This document shows positions 25,668 to 34,442 of a DNA stretch of 64,000 bases, piece after piece (the stretch's first letter is position 1; each line of letters opens with the position of its first letter). This DNA comes from Salinimicrobium catena (lineage in GTDB: Bacteria > Bacteroidota > Bacteroidia > Flavobacteriales > Flavobacteriaceae). The notes under the pieces are model-generated. The model searched no databases. It saw only the letters and a list, made by a program, of their open reading frames with translations, and had not been told where the DNA came from. The stretch spans positions 806,001 to 870,000 of the forward strand of contig NZ_FNGG01000001.1 in the NCBI RefSeq assembly GCF_900102915.1. Reading direction: 5' to 3'. Both the position numbers and the translations under genes were made by a program.

Positions 25668-26676
25668 ATTCTTTTCTGAAAGATCTTCCTGTAGCTTCTA
25701 TGGAATCTTCCACAGGAGTAAACTTAAAATTGAATGTTGACTTGAGTTTCTCACTACTGTAATAGCTGTCCTTAAAAGCGGTTTTTGCAGAATGCCTGTT
25801 GAGCTTTCTGTCTTTGCCTGAAAAAGGAGCGGTAAACTTTTCAAAAATCCAGCCTAGATAGATCATCCAGGGTTTCAGCACCTTTTTTGGAGCAGGTTTG
25901 TTCAGGCTTTTGGCGACCTCTTCCAATACCACTTTGAACGACAGATTTTCTGAGACGACCACGTAAGCTTCATTTTCAACGGGAGATCGCATCGAGAGCA
26001 GCATGATGCTTACCAGGTCTTCCACTCCCACAAAACCCGTGACCTTCGGGAAATAATAATTGAGGCCGTTATTTACCCTTTTAAAGATGTGTCCGCTCCC
26101 GCTGTCCCAGAAGCCGGGTCCAATAATGATCCCGGGGTTTAAGATCACTACCGGTACGCCCTCCTGGCTGGCACGCCAAACTTCGGTCTCTGCCCCGTAC
26201 TTGGTTATAGCATATATATTATGGTCATTTTCCTTGTTCCATTGAGAGGCTTCGGAAATGACATTTTCACCGGGTTTTTTATCCAGTGTCGCGATTGAAC
26301 TAAGAAAAACCAGTTTTCTCACCTTTTCCTTTATGCAGAAATTCACCACATTGGCCGTACCTTCAATGTTGGTTTTCCGTAGGCGGGAATCTTTGGAAGG
26401 GTCAAAAGAGATCAATGCTGCGCAGTGATACACTTCCTTTACTCCGTTGAAAGCCTGTGAAAGGGAAGGAATGTCGGTAATATCTGCTTTTTGCCACTCT
26501 ATCTGTCCGAAGAGCTTTGCAGTTTCTTCTTCGCAATTTGTGTAGGAAAAGACCTTTTTTACGGCCTCAAGGCTTTCTTCTGTTCTATAGATGGCTCGTG
26601 GTTCTTCTCCTGCTTTTACCAGCTCGAGCAACAAATGCGAACCCACTAAACCTGTGCCTCCGGTTACTAGAATCAT
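25657..26676 (-). CDS. NAD-dependent epimerase/dehydratase, dihydroflavonol reductase-like
   Basis: The 339-residue product is an extended short-chain dehydrogenase: VTGGTGLVGSHLL at the N-terminus binds NAD(P), followed by HCAALISFDP, LSSIATLD with the catalytic Ser region, and YAITKYGAE carrying the Tyr-x-x-x-Lys pair (about residues 155-159). The length and the GIIIGPGFW segment fit the dihydroflavonol 4-reductase-like branch, where substrates in bacteria are mostly unknown (sugar nucleotides or sterol-like). It overlaps the DUF4296 gene by 11 bases at the 3' ends. Confidence 0.88.
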   Translation of the reverse strand: MILVTGGTGLVGSHLLLELVKAGEEPRAIYRTEESLEAVKKVFSYTNCEEETAKLFGQIEWQKADITDIPSLSQAFNGVKEVYHCAALISFDPSKDSRLRKTNIEGTANVVNFCIKEKVRKLVFLSSIATLDKKPGENVISEASQWNKENDHNIYAITKYGAETEVWRASQEGVPVVILNPGIIIGPGFWDSGSGHIFKRVNNGLNYYFPKVTGFVGVEDLVSIMLLSMRSPVENEAYVVVSENLSFKVVLEEVAKSLNKPAPKKVLKPWMIYLGWIFEKFTAPFSGKDRKLNRHSAKTAFKDSYYSSEKLKSTFNFKFTPVEDSIEATGRSFRKEFSE

Positions 26677-26758
26677 TCGGTAAATATAAAGAAATCCGCT
26701 TAGGAAAAATGCTGGTTTATGGTATCTTTACGGCTGTTTTTATTTCAAAAGAGTAAGC

Positions 26759-28054
26759 ATGAAAAAGAATTTTGTAGAAGAACTGACCTGGAGAGGAATG
26801 ATCCACGATGTGATGCCGGGCACCGAAGAGCATTTGCAGGAAGGCCTTAGAGCCGCTTATGTGGGAATAGATCCAACTGCCGATTCCCTGCACATTGGTC
26901 ACCTGGTGGGAGTGATGATGCTGAGGCATTTTCAAATGTGCGGACACAAGCCTGTAGCCCTTGTTGGAGGCGCGACCGGGATGATAGGTGATCCTTCAGG
27001 AAAATCTAATGAAAGAAACCTTCTTGATGAGGCTACTCTGCTGCACAATCAAAATGCTTTAAAAGCTCAGCTTTCCAGATTCCTTGATTTTGACAGTGAT
27101 TCTGAAAATGCTGCCGTGCTGGTGAACAATTACGACTGGATGAAGAACTTTTCTTTCCTGGAATTCATCAGGGATGTAGGGAAGCACATCACCGTGAACT
27201 ATATGATGTCTAAAGACAGCGTAAAGAAGCGTTTGTCTTCAGATTCTTCCGAAGGAATGTCTTTTACAGAATTCACTTACCAGCTGGTACAGGGCTATGA
27301 TTTCCTCCACCTTTACAGGGAACAGAACTGTACGCTGCAAATGGGTGGAAGCGACCAGTGGGGTAATATCACCACCGGTACCGAATTGATAAGAAGAATT
27401 GGAGATGGCAAAGGCTATGCGCTTACCTGCCCGTTGATCACCAAGGCAGACGGGACCAAATTCGGAAAGACCGAAAGCGGGAACATCTGGCTGGATGCTG
27501 AAAGGACCTCTCCATATAAATTTTACCAGTACTGGTTGAACACCAGCGATGAGGATGCCGAAAGGTTCATCAAGATCTTTACATTCCTTCCGAAGGAAGA
27601 GATCGAAGCCCTTGTGGCCAAACATCAGGAAGAGCCGCATCTGCGCCAGTTACAGCGCAAGCTTGCCGAAGAGATCACCGTTATGGTGCATTCTAGAGAG
27701 GATTACGACAACGCGGTAAAGGCTTCGGAAGTGCTTTTTGGAAAAAGTACTGCCCAGGATCTCAAAAGCCTGAACGAAGCGACATTTTTGGATGTGTTTG
27801 AAGGAGTGCCGCAGGCCAAGGTGAACAGGGAAGATGTGGAGCACGGCCTTGACATGATCGCGGCGCTTTCAGCTAAAACAGATTTCTTAAAATCGAACGG
27901 AGAGGCGAGACGCGCTCTAAAGGAGAATTCTATTTCTGTGAACAAGGAAAAAGTTGGAGAAGATTTCAGTATAACTACTAATGATCTTATCAACGACAAG
28001 TACGTCATCATCAACAAAGGAAAAAGAAATACATACATCATAAAGGTGGAGTAA
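26759..28054 (+). CDS. tyrS: Tyrosyl-tRNA synthetase
   Basis: The 431-residue class I enzyme has the HIGH motif at residues 45-48 ([10 protein letters not shown]) and a KMSKS-like KFGKTESGN at about 234-242, with the S4-like RNA-binding domain at the C-terminus ([17 protein letters not shown] ... [11 protein letters not shown]). [16 protein letters not shown] is the tyrosyl-adenylate region. It attaches Tyr to tRNA-Tyr. A near-consensus -7 box (TATCTTTA) lies near 26723. It is followed by an unusual structured spacer. Confidence 0.97.
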   Translation: MKKNFVEELTWRGMIHDVMPGTEEHLQEGLRAAYVGIDPTADSLHIGHLVGVMMLRHFQMCGHKPVALVGGATGMIGDPSGKSNERNLLDEATLLHNQNALKAQLSRFLDFDSDSENAAVLVNNYDWMKNFSFLEFIRDVGKHITVNYMMSKDSVKKRLSSDSSEGMSFTEFTYQLVQGYDFLHLYREQNCTLQMGGSDQWGNITTGTELIRRIGDGKGYALTCPLITKADGTKFGKTESGNIWLDAERTSPYKFYQYWLNTSDEDAERFIKIFTFLPKEEIEALVAKHQEEPHLRQLQRKLAEEITVMVHSREDYDNAVKASEVLFGKSTAQDLKSLNEATFLDVFEGVPQAKVNREDVEHGLDMIAALSAKTDFLKSNGEARRALKENSISVNKEKVGEDFSITTNDLINDKYVIINKGKRNTYIIKVE

Positions 28055-28057
28055 AAG

Positions 28058-28182
28058 AAAACCCCCAAATCGCCGGGCGGCGAAGGGGGCTTCTAACTAA
28101 CCAACCAATTATGAAAACATAATCTAACCGTAAGTTAAGTCGTCTAAAAATCAATTCCTTACACTTACGGTTAATTTTTTTA
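28058..28182 (+). other. Structured spacer after tyrS with a three-codon open frame
   Basis: A C-rich/G-rich hairpin (CCCCC...TCGCCGGGCGGCGA...GGGGG, about 28062-28088) is followed by the leader-like AACTAACCAACCAATT, an ATG-AAA-ACA-TAA mini frame (28111-28122) and a second 10-bp stem TAACCGTAAG (28125-28134) / CTTACGGTTA (28164-28173) with a T run to 28181. The first hairpin could terminate tyrS and the second could end a separate small RNA. No promoter is evident within it. Confidence 0.45.
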
Positions 28183-28184
28183 TG

Positions 28185-29165
28185 TTAAAAAACCATTAGG
28201 TTACAACCGCGGATATCGCTGTTGTCAAAACGTCCCAAAATTTCGATTTTTCCGGCTCCCAAATCCTTCCCGAGATCCTGCGTCGCGATAAAGGAGCAGG
28301 AATTGATATTAGCCAGGTCGATCACATTTATTCCTCCCGATTTACCTTCAGGAAGTAAGCTCAGGGCATCTTCAGGATCACGAATGATGATCTTCATCCA
28401 GGGGGGGCATTCAAAAATGCCGTCTCCCGTTGAATATGCCTGAGAAAGCAGCTCGGTCATTCCATATTCACTGTGGATTTTTTCCACACCAAAGCCTGCT
28501 TTTAGAACCTGATGAAGTTCTTTCCTGATCATTTCTTTGCGGCGGCCTTTCATGCCTCCTGTTTCCATGATAACGGTATGCTTCAGGTTAAATCGAAATT
28601 TCTCTACCAGGTCGAGCAGAGCAAATGAAACTCCTATTAAAAGAATTTTTTGTTCCTGATGCTCAAGAAGTTCTATTTTTTCTTTCAGGGCATCGAGATC
28701 GTGAAGATAGAAACCGCTGTGGGGGTTTTCGCTCTTTTTTATAAGATCATCTACCATGTAGATGAGGGAGGATCCTTCGCGTTCCAGGTAGGACGGGAGC
28801 AGGGCGAGCACTGCATAGTCTTCCACACTTCCGTAGAAATGTTCAAAGCCCCTGCGGAAACTTTCTACATAAACCTGCAGGTCGGTCACATAATGTTTGC
28901 TGGTATTTTGTCCGGTGGTGCCGCTGCTGGTGAAAATCTTTTCTGAAGATGGTCCCCAACTTAATATTTTATGAGTTTTGAAGAACTCTATAGGCAAAAA
29001 AGGTATGTCCTTAACATGCTTAACCTCTTCCGGAGTTCTGCTAAGCAAGTCACAGAATTGCCTGTAAACCTTATTGTTGGTGTACTGAAATTCAAAAACT
29101 TCCAGGGCCCGGGCATCAAAAGCTTCGGGAGCTGAAATGTCAAAAATGTCGAATTTATTGTGCAT
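28185..29165 (-). CDS. LuxE/PaaK-type acyl transferase-like protein
   Basis: The 326-residue product belongs to the acyl-protein synthetase (LuxE) group of the adenylate-forming superfamily: FTSSGTTGQNTSKHYV (about residues 78-93) is the phosphate-binding loop, and HSEYGMTELLSQAY (about 232-245) matches the adenylate-binding motif. LuxE activates or transfers fatty acyl groups; in bacteria lacking lux genes the substrate is not known. It is followed downstream, on the same strand in reverse order, by nothing but the tyrS spacer; the T9SS-domain protein lies just upstream in the same direction. Confidence 0.85.
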   Translation of the reverse strand: MHNKFDIFDISAPEAFDARALEVFEFQYTNNKVYRQFCDLLSRTPEEVKHVKDIPFLPIEFFKTHKILSWGPSSEKIFTSSGTTGQNTSKHYVTDLQVYVESFRRGFEHFYGSVEDYAVLALLPSYLEREGSSLIYMVDDLIKKSENPHSGFYLHDLDALKEKIELLEHQEQKILLIGVSFALLDLVEKFRFNLKHTVIMETGGMKGRRKEMIRKELHQVLKAGFGVEKIHSEYGMTELLSQAYSTGDGIFECPPWMKIIIRDPEDALSLLPEGKSGGINVIDLANINSCSFIATQDLGKDLGAGKIEILGRFDNSDIRGCNLMVF

Positions 29166-29222
29166 GCAGGCACAAAGGTACAGAAAAGCCCTTTTTTAAA
29201 GCTATAGAATAAAAATGGTGAA

Positions 29223-29573
29223 TTACCGCACTACCAGTTTTCGTGTCGCCGAGCTCTTGCCTTCCTGGATCTTCATGATATAAACTCCGGGATCAAGAGA
29301 GGAGATATTGAGTTCATTACCGGCCAGGTTGGCGGAAAGGATATTCTTTCCTAAAACATTATAGACCTCAATGATCTTGGGCTTGTTGCTCCTGGTGTTA
29401 ATATATACTTTCTGCCCAGATGCGGGATTTGGGTAAATAGAAAGCCCTTCAATTGGAAATTCTTTTACCGATGCTGTTGCGGCAGTTGCTGTAGGCGATA
29501 TTTGTGCGGTAGCCGGTTCTGCAAAGAGCAAAAGGCTAAATATCAATAAGAAAGACAAGTAGATTTGTTTCAT
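29223..29573 (-). CDS. Short T9SS type A sorting-domain protein with almost no cargo
   Basis: The 116-residue product has a signal peptide (about residues 1-23, ending ATAQ) and then, after a 20-residue linker, a complete type A C-terminal sorting domain: LSIYPNPASGQKVYI, IEVYNVLGKNIL, LDPGVYIMKIQEG and the final KLVVR. This domain normally directs a larger protein through the type IX secretion system to the cell surface. Here there is no room for a functional domain. It lies 57 bases upstream of the LuxE-like gene, on the same strand, so they may be co-transcribed. Confidence 0.88.
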   Translation of the reverse strand: MKQIYLSFLLIFSLLLFAEPATAQISPTATAATASVKEFPIEGLSIYPNPASGQKVYINTRSNKPKIIEVYNVLGKNILSANLAGNELNISSLDPGVYIMKIQEGKSSATRKLVVR

Positions 29574-29857
29574 TTTCAGCGCACTATTAGAGTAAAATTA
29601 CAATAAAAAATTCAAAAACCAGACCAAAGCAGCTGCTATATAACGTTAAAGTCCCCTTAAAAAACAATAAACCGGAAGTGCAGGTCGTTGCTTTTCAGGT
29701 TCAAAAAATGGGCCGAAAATCAGGTTCTTGGAAGATTTATTTTTCAGCCTGTTTAACCTTAATATCACCTCAAGGTTACCAGATAGTTAACAATTCCTGT
29801 TTCATAGCCATCATTTAATTTTATCTTTACATTTACGGGAGTTTAAGCACTTTTTTA
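29574..29857. other. Intergenic region upstream of the two-component pair
   Basis: About 284 bases, AT-rich, separate the divergent T9SS gene and the PhoB-like regulator. A TATCTTTA (29822-29829) and TACATTTA (29828-29835) near the regulator's ATG are near-consensus -7 boxes. No recognizable Pho box or RNA gene was seen. Confidence 0.4.
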
Positions 29858-30544
29858 ATGAAAAAGAAAGACATCTGTATACTTCTGGTCGATGACGAGC
29901 CGGATATTATCGAGATCATTCGTTATAACCTTTCTTCGGAAGGTTATAAAGTAGTCACCGCCGAAAACGGCAGGCGCGCTTTGGAAGTGGCAAAAAAAGA
30001 AAACCCGCAGCTTATCATTCTTGATGTGATGATGCCCGAAATGGATGGTATGGAAACCTGCATTCAGCTGCGCAAAGATCCTGAGCTTAGAGAGACGGTG
30101 ATCGCATTTTTGACCGCCCGGGGAGAAGATTATTCCCAAATGGCCGGCTTTGATGCGGGAGCCGATGATTACATCACCAAACCAATAAAGCCAAAGATAC
30201 TTACCAGTAAGGTAAAGGCTTTGCTTAGGCGCTTTAGGGGAGGTGAGGCCAAAAGCAACAATGTACTTACAGTTAGCGACCTTGTTATTAACCGTGATGA
30301 ATACAAGGTTATAAAAGATGATGAGGAGATCATGTTGCCGCGCAAGGAGTTTGAATTGCTGTACCTTTTGGCCTCTCAACCGGGGCGGGTTTTTAAAAGA
30401 GTAGAGATCATGGAGAAGATATGGGGTAACGAAGTAGTGGTGGGAGACCGAACCATAGATGTGCATGTGAGAAAGCTAAGAGAGAAGATCGGCGATGACA
30501 GGATACAGACAGTGAAAGGAGTAGGATACAAGTTTGTGGAATAA
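29858..30544 (+). CDS. OmpR/PhoB-family response regulator
   Basis: The 228-residue regulator has a receiver domain with the acidic pair at Asp12/Asp13 (LLVDDEPD), phosphorylated Asp56 (LIILDVMMPEMDG) and the KPIKPK switch Lys, and a C-terminal winged-helix DNA-binding domain (about 130-228) ending VRKLREKIGDDRIQTVKGVGYKF. It is co-transcribed with the kinase next to it (one-base overlap). The PhoB/PhoR-like order is seen throughout Flavobacteriia, but a phosphate role is an inference; no pst genes are nearby. Confidence 0.92.
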   Translation: MKKKDICILLVDDEPDIIEIIRYNLSSEGYKVVTAENGRRALEVAKKENPQLIILDVMMPEMDGMETCIQLRKDPELRETVIAFLTARGEDYSQMAGFDAGADDYITKPIKPKILTSKVKALLRRFRGGEAKSNNVLTVSDLVINRDEYKVIKDDEEIMLPRKEFELLYLLASQPGRVFKRVEIMEKIWGNEVVVGDRTIDVHVRKLREKIGDDRIQTVKGVGYKFVE

Positions 30545-31623
30545 TGTCTAACAATTTTAGGAGATCATATAAGTTCGCGGCAAAGACCTCTCTTTACCTC
30601 ACGCTTTTCATGACCATATTCTCGGCAGGTTTCCTGATCTTTTCGGGCTTGTTTTCCATGAAACTTATTGTTGTCTACGCTTTATCCTGTTTTATATTTT
30701 CCTTTTTGATCATTCAGTACCGGGTCGAATTCTTTATTTATAAGAAAATAAAGAAGATCTACGAAAATGTAAGTTTGCTGAGTTCTTCTACTCTAGATCC
30801 AGATAAAATGACCCTTACCGATATGACCACCCTTTCGCGGGAGGTGGAAAAGTTCGCGGAAGGTAAAAAGCTCGAGATAGAAGCGCTTCAATTGCGAGAT
30901 AGTTACCGAAAGGATTTTATGGGCAACATTTCCCATGAATTGAAGACGCCTTTATTCACCGTCCAGGGATATATCGAGACCTTGCTTGATGGCGCTATGA
31001 AAGACAAGAAGGTGCGAAAAAAATACCTTACCCGTGCAGCTAAAGGAGTGGAAAGACTCATTTATATCGTCAGAGATCTGGATATGATCACCAAACTCGA
31101 AACCGGTGAACTGCGACTGAACAAAGAAAACTTTGACATCATTGAGGTTGTCCAGGGAGTTTTTGATCTTCTGGAAATGAAGGCGGCAAAGAAAAATATT
31201 ACTCTGGTTTTCGATACGGACTATGAACCTGTGATGGTCTATGCCGACAGGGACCGTATTCAGCAGGTGTTGACCAATCTGGTGGTTAATTCCATAAAAT
31301 ATGGCAAAAATGACGGTACTACCGAAGTAATGATCGAAAACAGGTCCAAGAACAAGATCATCGTGCGGGTGAGTGATAACGGTGAAGGGATCGAAGAAGC
31401 GCATATTCCGCGGCTTTTTGAGAGGTTCTACCGGGTGGATAAAAGCGGTTCCCGTAAAGAAGGAGGCTCGGGTCTTGGGTTGTCTATCGTGAAACACCTG
31501 ATAGAAGCGCATAAGGAACGTATTTTTGTAGAGAGCACTCCCGGCCTGGGAAGCGAATTTTCATTCACCCTCAAAAAGGCTAAAAAGTCCGGAAAAACTG
31601 CAAACAAATCCAGGGTCGCTTAG
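30544..31623 (+). CDS. PhoR-like sensor histidine kinase
   Basis: The 359-residue kinase has two adjacent membrane helices (about 15-35 and 40-58), no large periplasmic domain, HisKA with ISHELKTPLFTVQGY (His131) and a HATPase domain with the N box VLTNLVVNSIKYG, DNGEGI and GSGLGLSIVKHL. The FERFYRVDKSGSR segment is typical of the PhoR/PhoQ-type group. Its ATG overlaps the regulator stop by one base. Its last 63 bases overlap the convergent glycosyltransferase gene, an unusually long 3' overlap. Confidence 0.92.
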   Translation: MSNNFRRSYKFAAKTSLYLTLFMTIFSAGFLIFSGLFSMKLIVVYALSCFIFSFLIIQYRVEFFIYKKIKKIYENVSLLSSSTLDPDKMTLTDMTTLSREVEKFAEGKKLEIEALQLRDSYRKDFMGNISHELKTPLFTVQGYIETLLDGAMKDKKVRKKYLTRAAKGVERLIYIVRDLDMITKLETGELRLNKENFDIIEVVQGVFDLLEMKAAKKNITLVFDTDYEPVMVYADRDRIQQVLTNLVVNSIKYGKNDGTTEVMIENRSKNKIIVRVSDNGEGIEEAHIPRLFERFYRVDKSGSRKEGGSGLGLSIVKHLIEAHKERIFVESTPGLGSEFSFTLKKAKKSGKTANKSRVA

Positions 31624-32619
31624 TCCATAAAATTTATCAGACTTTTTCAGCATTTCGGGATGGAACTCATTTTGTGAACAGGAACCCGCAATGCCCAGCC
31701 TGTTCATTCTTTCGGCTAAATATTCCTGTTCGAACTGCCCCGGCGTGGGAATGAAAAATGCTTTTTTCTCCAGCTTTGCCAGATCCATCAAGGTGGTGTA
31801 GCCTGATCTTGCCACAATTAGTTTGCTCGAGTTTAGCGCGTCTTCCAGTTTACTGCCGTACATATAATTCCGGATGGTCAGGTTTGAATTATGGTGCCTG
31901 CATTCTTCCTCCTTGATCACCCCTCGAACGAACAGGATCTTTTGAGTGGTGTCGCTGAAGGAATGAAGCAGTTTTTCCTCCAGGAGCCTCCTCTGCGGCT
32001 CAGGACCTGAAAGGAGAACCATAATGTCATACTTCTGCGGAAGAGTCTTTTTTTCGAACCTGCTGAGGATGCCAATGTACTTGATACTCTCCCCCGGGTT
32101 TTTAACATGCCCTAACATTCCGCTGAGGTTCTTTGCGCCGGGAGCATCGGGAACCCAGCACTCGTCGAATTTTCTGATGTACTTTTGATGCAGTTTACTG
32201 CTAAGATAAGTGGTGTTGCCGGAGAGTACGTTCAGCTGATGGGTGATGAAAACATTTGTAAGATGCTTATAGCGTACTCCAAAGCGGCTGTCTGAAATGA
32301 TACCTGAAAGATTTTCCTGTTCCACGAGTTTTTTTGTAGCCTTTCGTTCCTTTTTGATATTCCGAAGAATAGAAGGAGTGTCCATCAATAATTTCCATTT
32401 TAGCAGGCTTCCCTTGCTGGTGTAGGTGATGTTGTATGAGGGGAGTTCAAAACTTTTAAGGTGCGGAAATTCCTTTTTCAGCAAAAGAAGCGCATCGCCG
32501 TCTGATGCGATCACAGGTTCAAATTCTTTTTCCTCAAGCTTGCGAATGAGGGGGATACAACGGGTGGCGTGCCCCAGTCCCCAGTTTAAAGGGGCTACTA
32601 AAATGCGTCTCTTGTGCAT
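31561..32619 (-). CDS. Glycosyltransferase, GT28/MurG-like C-terminal
   Basis: The 352-residue protein starts with VAPLNWGLGHATRCIPLI, the N-terminal glycine-rich loop of the GT-B fold seen in MurG-like and undecaprenyl-sugar glycosyltransferases. The C-terminal half carries IMVLLSGPEPQRR, LIVARSGYTTLMDL and IPTPGQFEQEYLAERM, equivalents of the nucleotide-sugar binding site. The acceptor is unknown; an envelope or surface polysaccharide role is likely. It is a single gene, divergent from trmB, and its end overlaps the PhoR-like gene by 63 bases. Confidence 0.85.
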   Translation of the reverse strand: MHKRRILVAPLNWGLGHATRCIPLIRKLEEKEFEPVIASDGDALLLLKKEFPHLKSFELPSYNITYTSKGSLLKWKLLMDTPSILRNIKKERKATKKLVEQENLSGIISDSRFGVRYKHLTNVFITHQLNVLSGNTTYLSSKLHQKYIRKFDECWVPDAPGAKNLSGMLGHVKNPGESIKYIGILSRFEKKTLPQKYDIMVLLSGPEPQRRLLEEKLLHSFSDTTQKILFVRGVIKEEECRHHNSNLTIRNYMYGSKLEDALNSSKLIVARSGYTTLMDLAKLEKKAFFIPTPGQFEQEYLAERMNRLGIAGSCSQNEFHPEMLKKSDKFYGLSDPGFVCSFSGLFSLFEGE

Positions 32620-32687
32620 ATTGTAAATATAAAAAGAGGGGGCTGTGGAGTATTTTATTTAATTTTACCAAAATATTAAATTTTCAG

Positions 32688-33362
32688 GTGGGAAGTAAGA
32701 ATAAATTAAAGCGGTTTAGAGAGAACGAAACTTTTTCAAATGTGATACAGCCAACCCGCGAGGAGGTTGTGGAAGGAAGATTCCCTCTTAAGGGGAACTG
32801 GAGTAAGGACTTCTTTAAGAATGACAAACCTATAGTACTGGAACTTGGTTGTGGAAAAGGGGAATACAGCGTTGGTCTTGCCCAGGAATATCCCGAAAAG
32901 AATTTTCTTGGCATTGACATTAAAGGGGCCAGATTTTGGCGTGGTGCCAAGACAGCTTTGGAAGAAGGTCTTGAGAATGTCGGGTTTTTGCGCAGCCAGA
33001 TAGAACTGGTAGACCTGCTTTTTGCTGAAAATGAAGTAGACGAGATCTGGATCACCTTTCCAGATCCGCAGATCAAATACAAACGCACCAAACACAGAAT
33101 GACGAATTCAGAATTCCTTCAGAAGTATAAAAAGATACTTAAGCCTGAAGGAGTGGTAAATTTGAAGACTGACAGCGAATTCATGCATGGCTACACCCTT
33201 GGGCTTTTGCACGGTGAAGGTCATGAGATCATCCAGGCCAACCACGATGTGTATAAGAACGAATATTCCCCTAAAGAAGTGGTTGGGATACAAACTTTCT
33301 ATGAAAAACAGTATCTTGAGCAGGGAAAACCAATAACTTACGTTCAGTTCAGAATAAAATAG
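32688..33362 (+). CDS. trmB: tRNA (guanine-N7)-methyltransferase
   Basis: The 224-residue product has the SAM-binding ELGCGKGEYSV (about 50-60) and the family signature ITFPDPQIKYKRTKHRM (about 120-136). It methylates G46 in the variable loop of tRNAs. The start is GTG (MGSKNKLKRF), with no in-frame ATG upstream before the neighbouring gene. The LysE-like gene follows after six bases. Confidence 0.95.
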   Translation: MGSKNKLKRFRENETFSNVIQPTREEVVEGRFPLKGNWSKDFFKNDKPIVLELGCGKGEYSVGLAQEYPEKNFLGIDIKGARFWRGAKTALEEGLENVGFLRSQIELVDLLFAENEVDEIWITFPDPQIKYKRTKHRMTNSEFLQKYKKILKPEGVVNLKTDSEFMHGYTLGLLHGEGHEIIQANHDVYKNEYSPKEVVGIQTFYEKQYLEQGKPITYVQFRIK

Positions 33363-33368
33363 GCGCTT

Positions 33369-33989
33369 TTGGAGGAAACTAAAATTTTCCTTATTACTTA
33401 TTTTGCCGCTTTACTGGGAGTCGTACCCCCGGGCCTTGTCAATATGACGGTGGCCAAGACCTGTGTGCAAAAAGGTAAAAAGAACGGTATCTATGTGGCT
33501 GCAGGCGCTTCTTTTGTGGTGCTGATACAGGCCACAATAGCCGTTTTACTTACCCGGTATATTTTTGACAATCCTTTTGTTCGAAATGTGCTTTTAAGGG
33601 CGGGGCTGGTGATCTTCATTATTTTAATGGTCTATTTCCTGATTATGGCCAAGTACAAAAGAAAAAAGGTGGAAGTGAGTCCAACCTCTGGTGTAAAAAG
33701 TATTTTTAAAGGGTTTATGATTGGTGCCCTTAACATCTTTCCAATTCCTTATTTTGTAGCCCTCAGCGCGGCCTTGAATGTGAACGGACAGGTGGAATAC
33801 CTGCTGCTGAACAATACCGTTTTTGTGCTTGCGGCATCCCTGGGTACTTTTACGACCCTCTACCTTTATGCGCTCTTCTTCGCCAAAATTGAGGCCGAAG
33901 AAACCTTTTTCGCAAAATATTCCAATTATTTCATGGCCGGGCTCATGCTTATCCTGGTCATCATTACCTTCATCAGGATCTTTTACTAA
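33369..33989 (+). CDS. LysE family membrane exporter
   Basis: The 206-residue protein has about six hydrophobic helices and the N-terminal ALLGVVPPGLVNMTVAK block, a LysE/RhtB-type signature. Members export amino acids such as lysine, arginine or threonine; the specificity here is unknown. It starts with TTG, since the next in-frame Met is at about residue 26, well inside the first helix. It lies between trmB and the ATL gene, with a one-base overlap (TAATG) downstream, so the three form an operon. Confidence 0.85.
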   Translation: MEETKIFLITYFAALLGVVPPGLVNMTVAKTCVQKGKKNGIYVAAGASFVVLIQATIAVLLTRYIFDNPFVRNVLLRAGLVIFIILMVYFLIMAKYKRKKVEVSPTSGVKSIFKGFMIGALNIFPIPYFVALSAALNVNGQVEYLLLNNTVFVLAASLGTFTTLYLYALFFAKIEAEETFFAKYSNYFMAGLMLILVIITFIRIFY

Positions 33990-34315
33990 TGAAAGAAGAA
34001 AATTTCTTTGAGAGGGTTTACGACGTGGTAAGGCTTATTCCTGAAGGGAGGGTGACCAGCTATGGGGCTATCGCTGTTTACCTGGGTGCGGCAAGAAGCG
34101 CCCGAATGGTAGGTTGGGCAATGAACAATGCCTCAAAAATGGAGGATGTGCCTGCCCACCGGGTGGTGAACCGCAATGGCCTTTTGACGGGCAAACACCA
34201 CTTTCCCGGCACCTACGTGATGCAGCAACAGCTTGAAGAGGAGGGGGTGCAGGTAAGAGAGGATAAAATTGTGGATTTTAAGAAGCATTTCTGGGATCCT
34301 GCCAAGGAGTTATAG
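33989..34315 (+). CDS. Alkyltransferase-like (ATL) protein
   Basis: The 108-residue product has the C-terminal domain of O6-alkylguanine-DNA alkyltransferase only: RVTSYGAIAVYLGAARSARMVGWAMNN (helix-turn-helix with the Arg finger) followed by PAHRVVNRNG at residues 55-64. The catalytic Cys of the usual Pro-Cys-His-Arg is Ala (A56), so it cannot accept alkyl groups. ATL proteins bind O6-alkylguanine lesions and hand them to nucleotide excision repair. The ATG overlaps the LysE stop by one base. Confidence 0.9.
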   Translation: MKEENFFERVYDVVRLIPEGRVTSYGAIAVYLGAARSARMVGWAMNNASKMEDVPAHRVVNRNGLLTGKHHFPGTYVMQQQLEEEGVQVREDKIVDFKKHFWDPAKEL

Positions 34316-34363
34316 CCTCTATTTCCCTATTATTTATATCAATGGTCAAAAGTGGGTAAGAAC

Positions 34364-34394
34364 TTCGTTATCTTAGCTTTTCGGCTTATATTTG
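34364..34394 (+). promoter_or_regulatory. mrp promoter (-33-like TTCG, TATATTTG)
   Basis: An exact -7 box TATATTTG (34387-34394) lies 48 bases before the mrp ATG, with a weak TTCG at 34364-34367 in the -33 position, 19 bases away. Confidence 0.5.
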
Positions 34395-34442
34395 CGTTTA
34401 GAATGAATCTATATAAGCCATTCCAAATCTATACAATACAAC

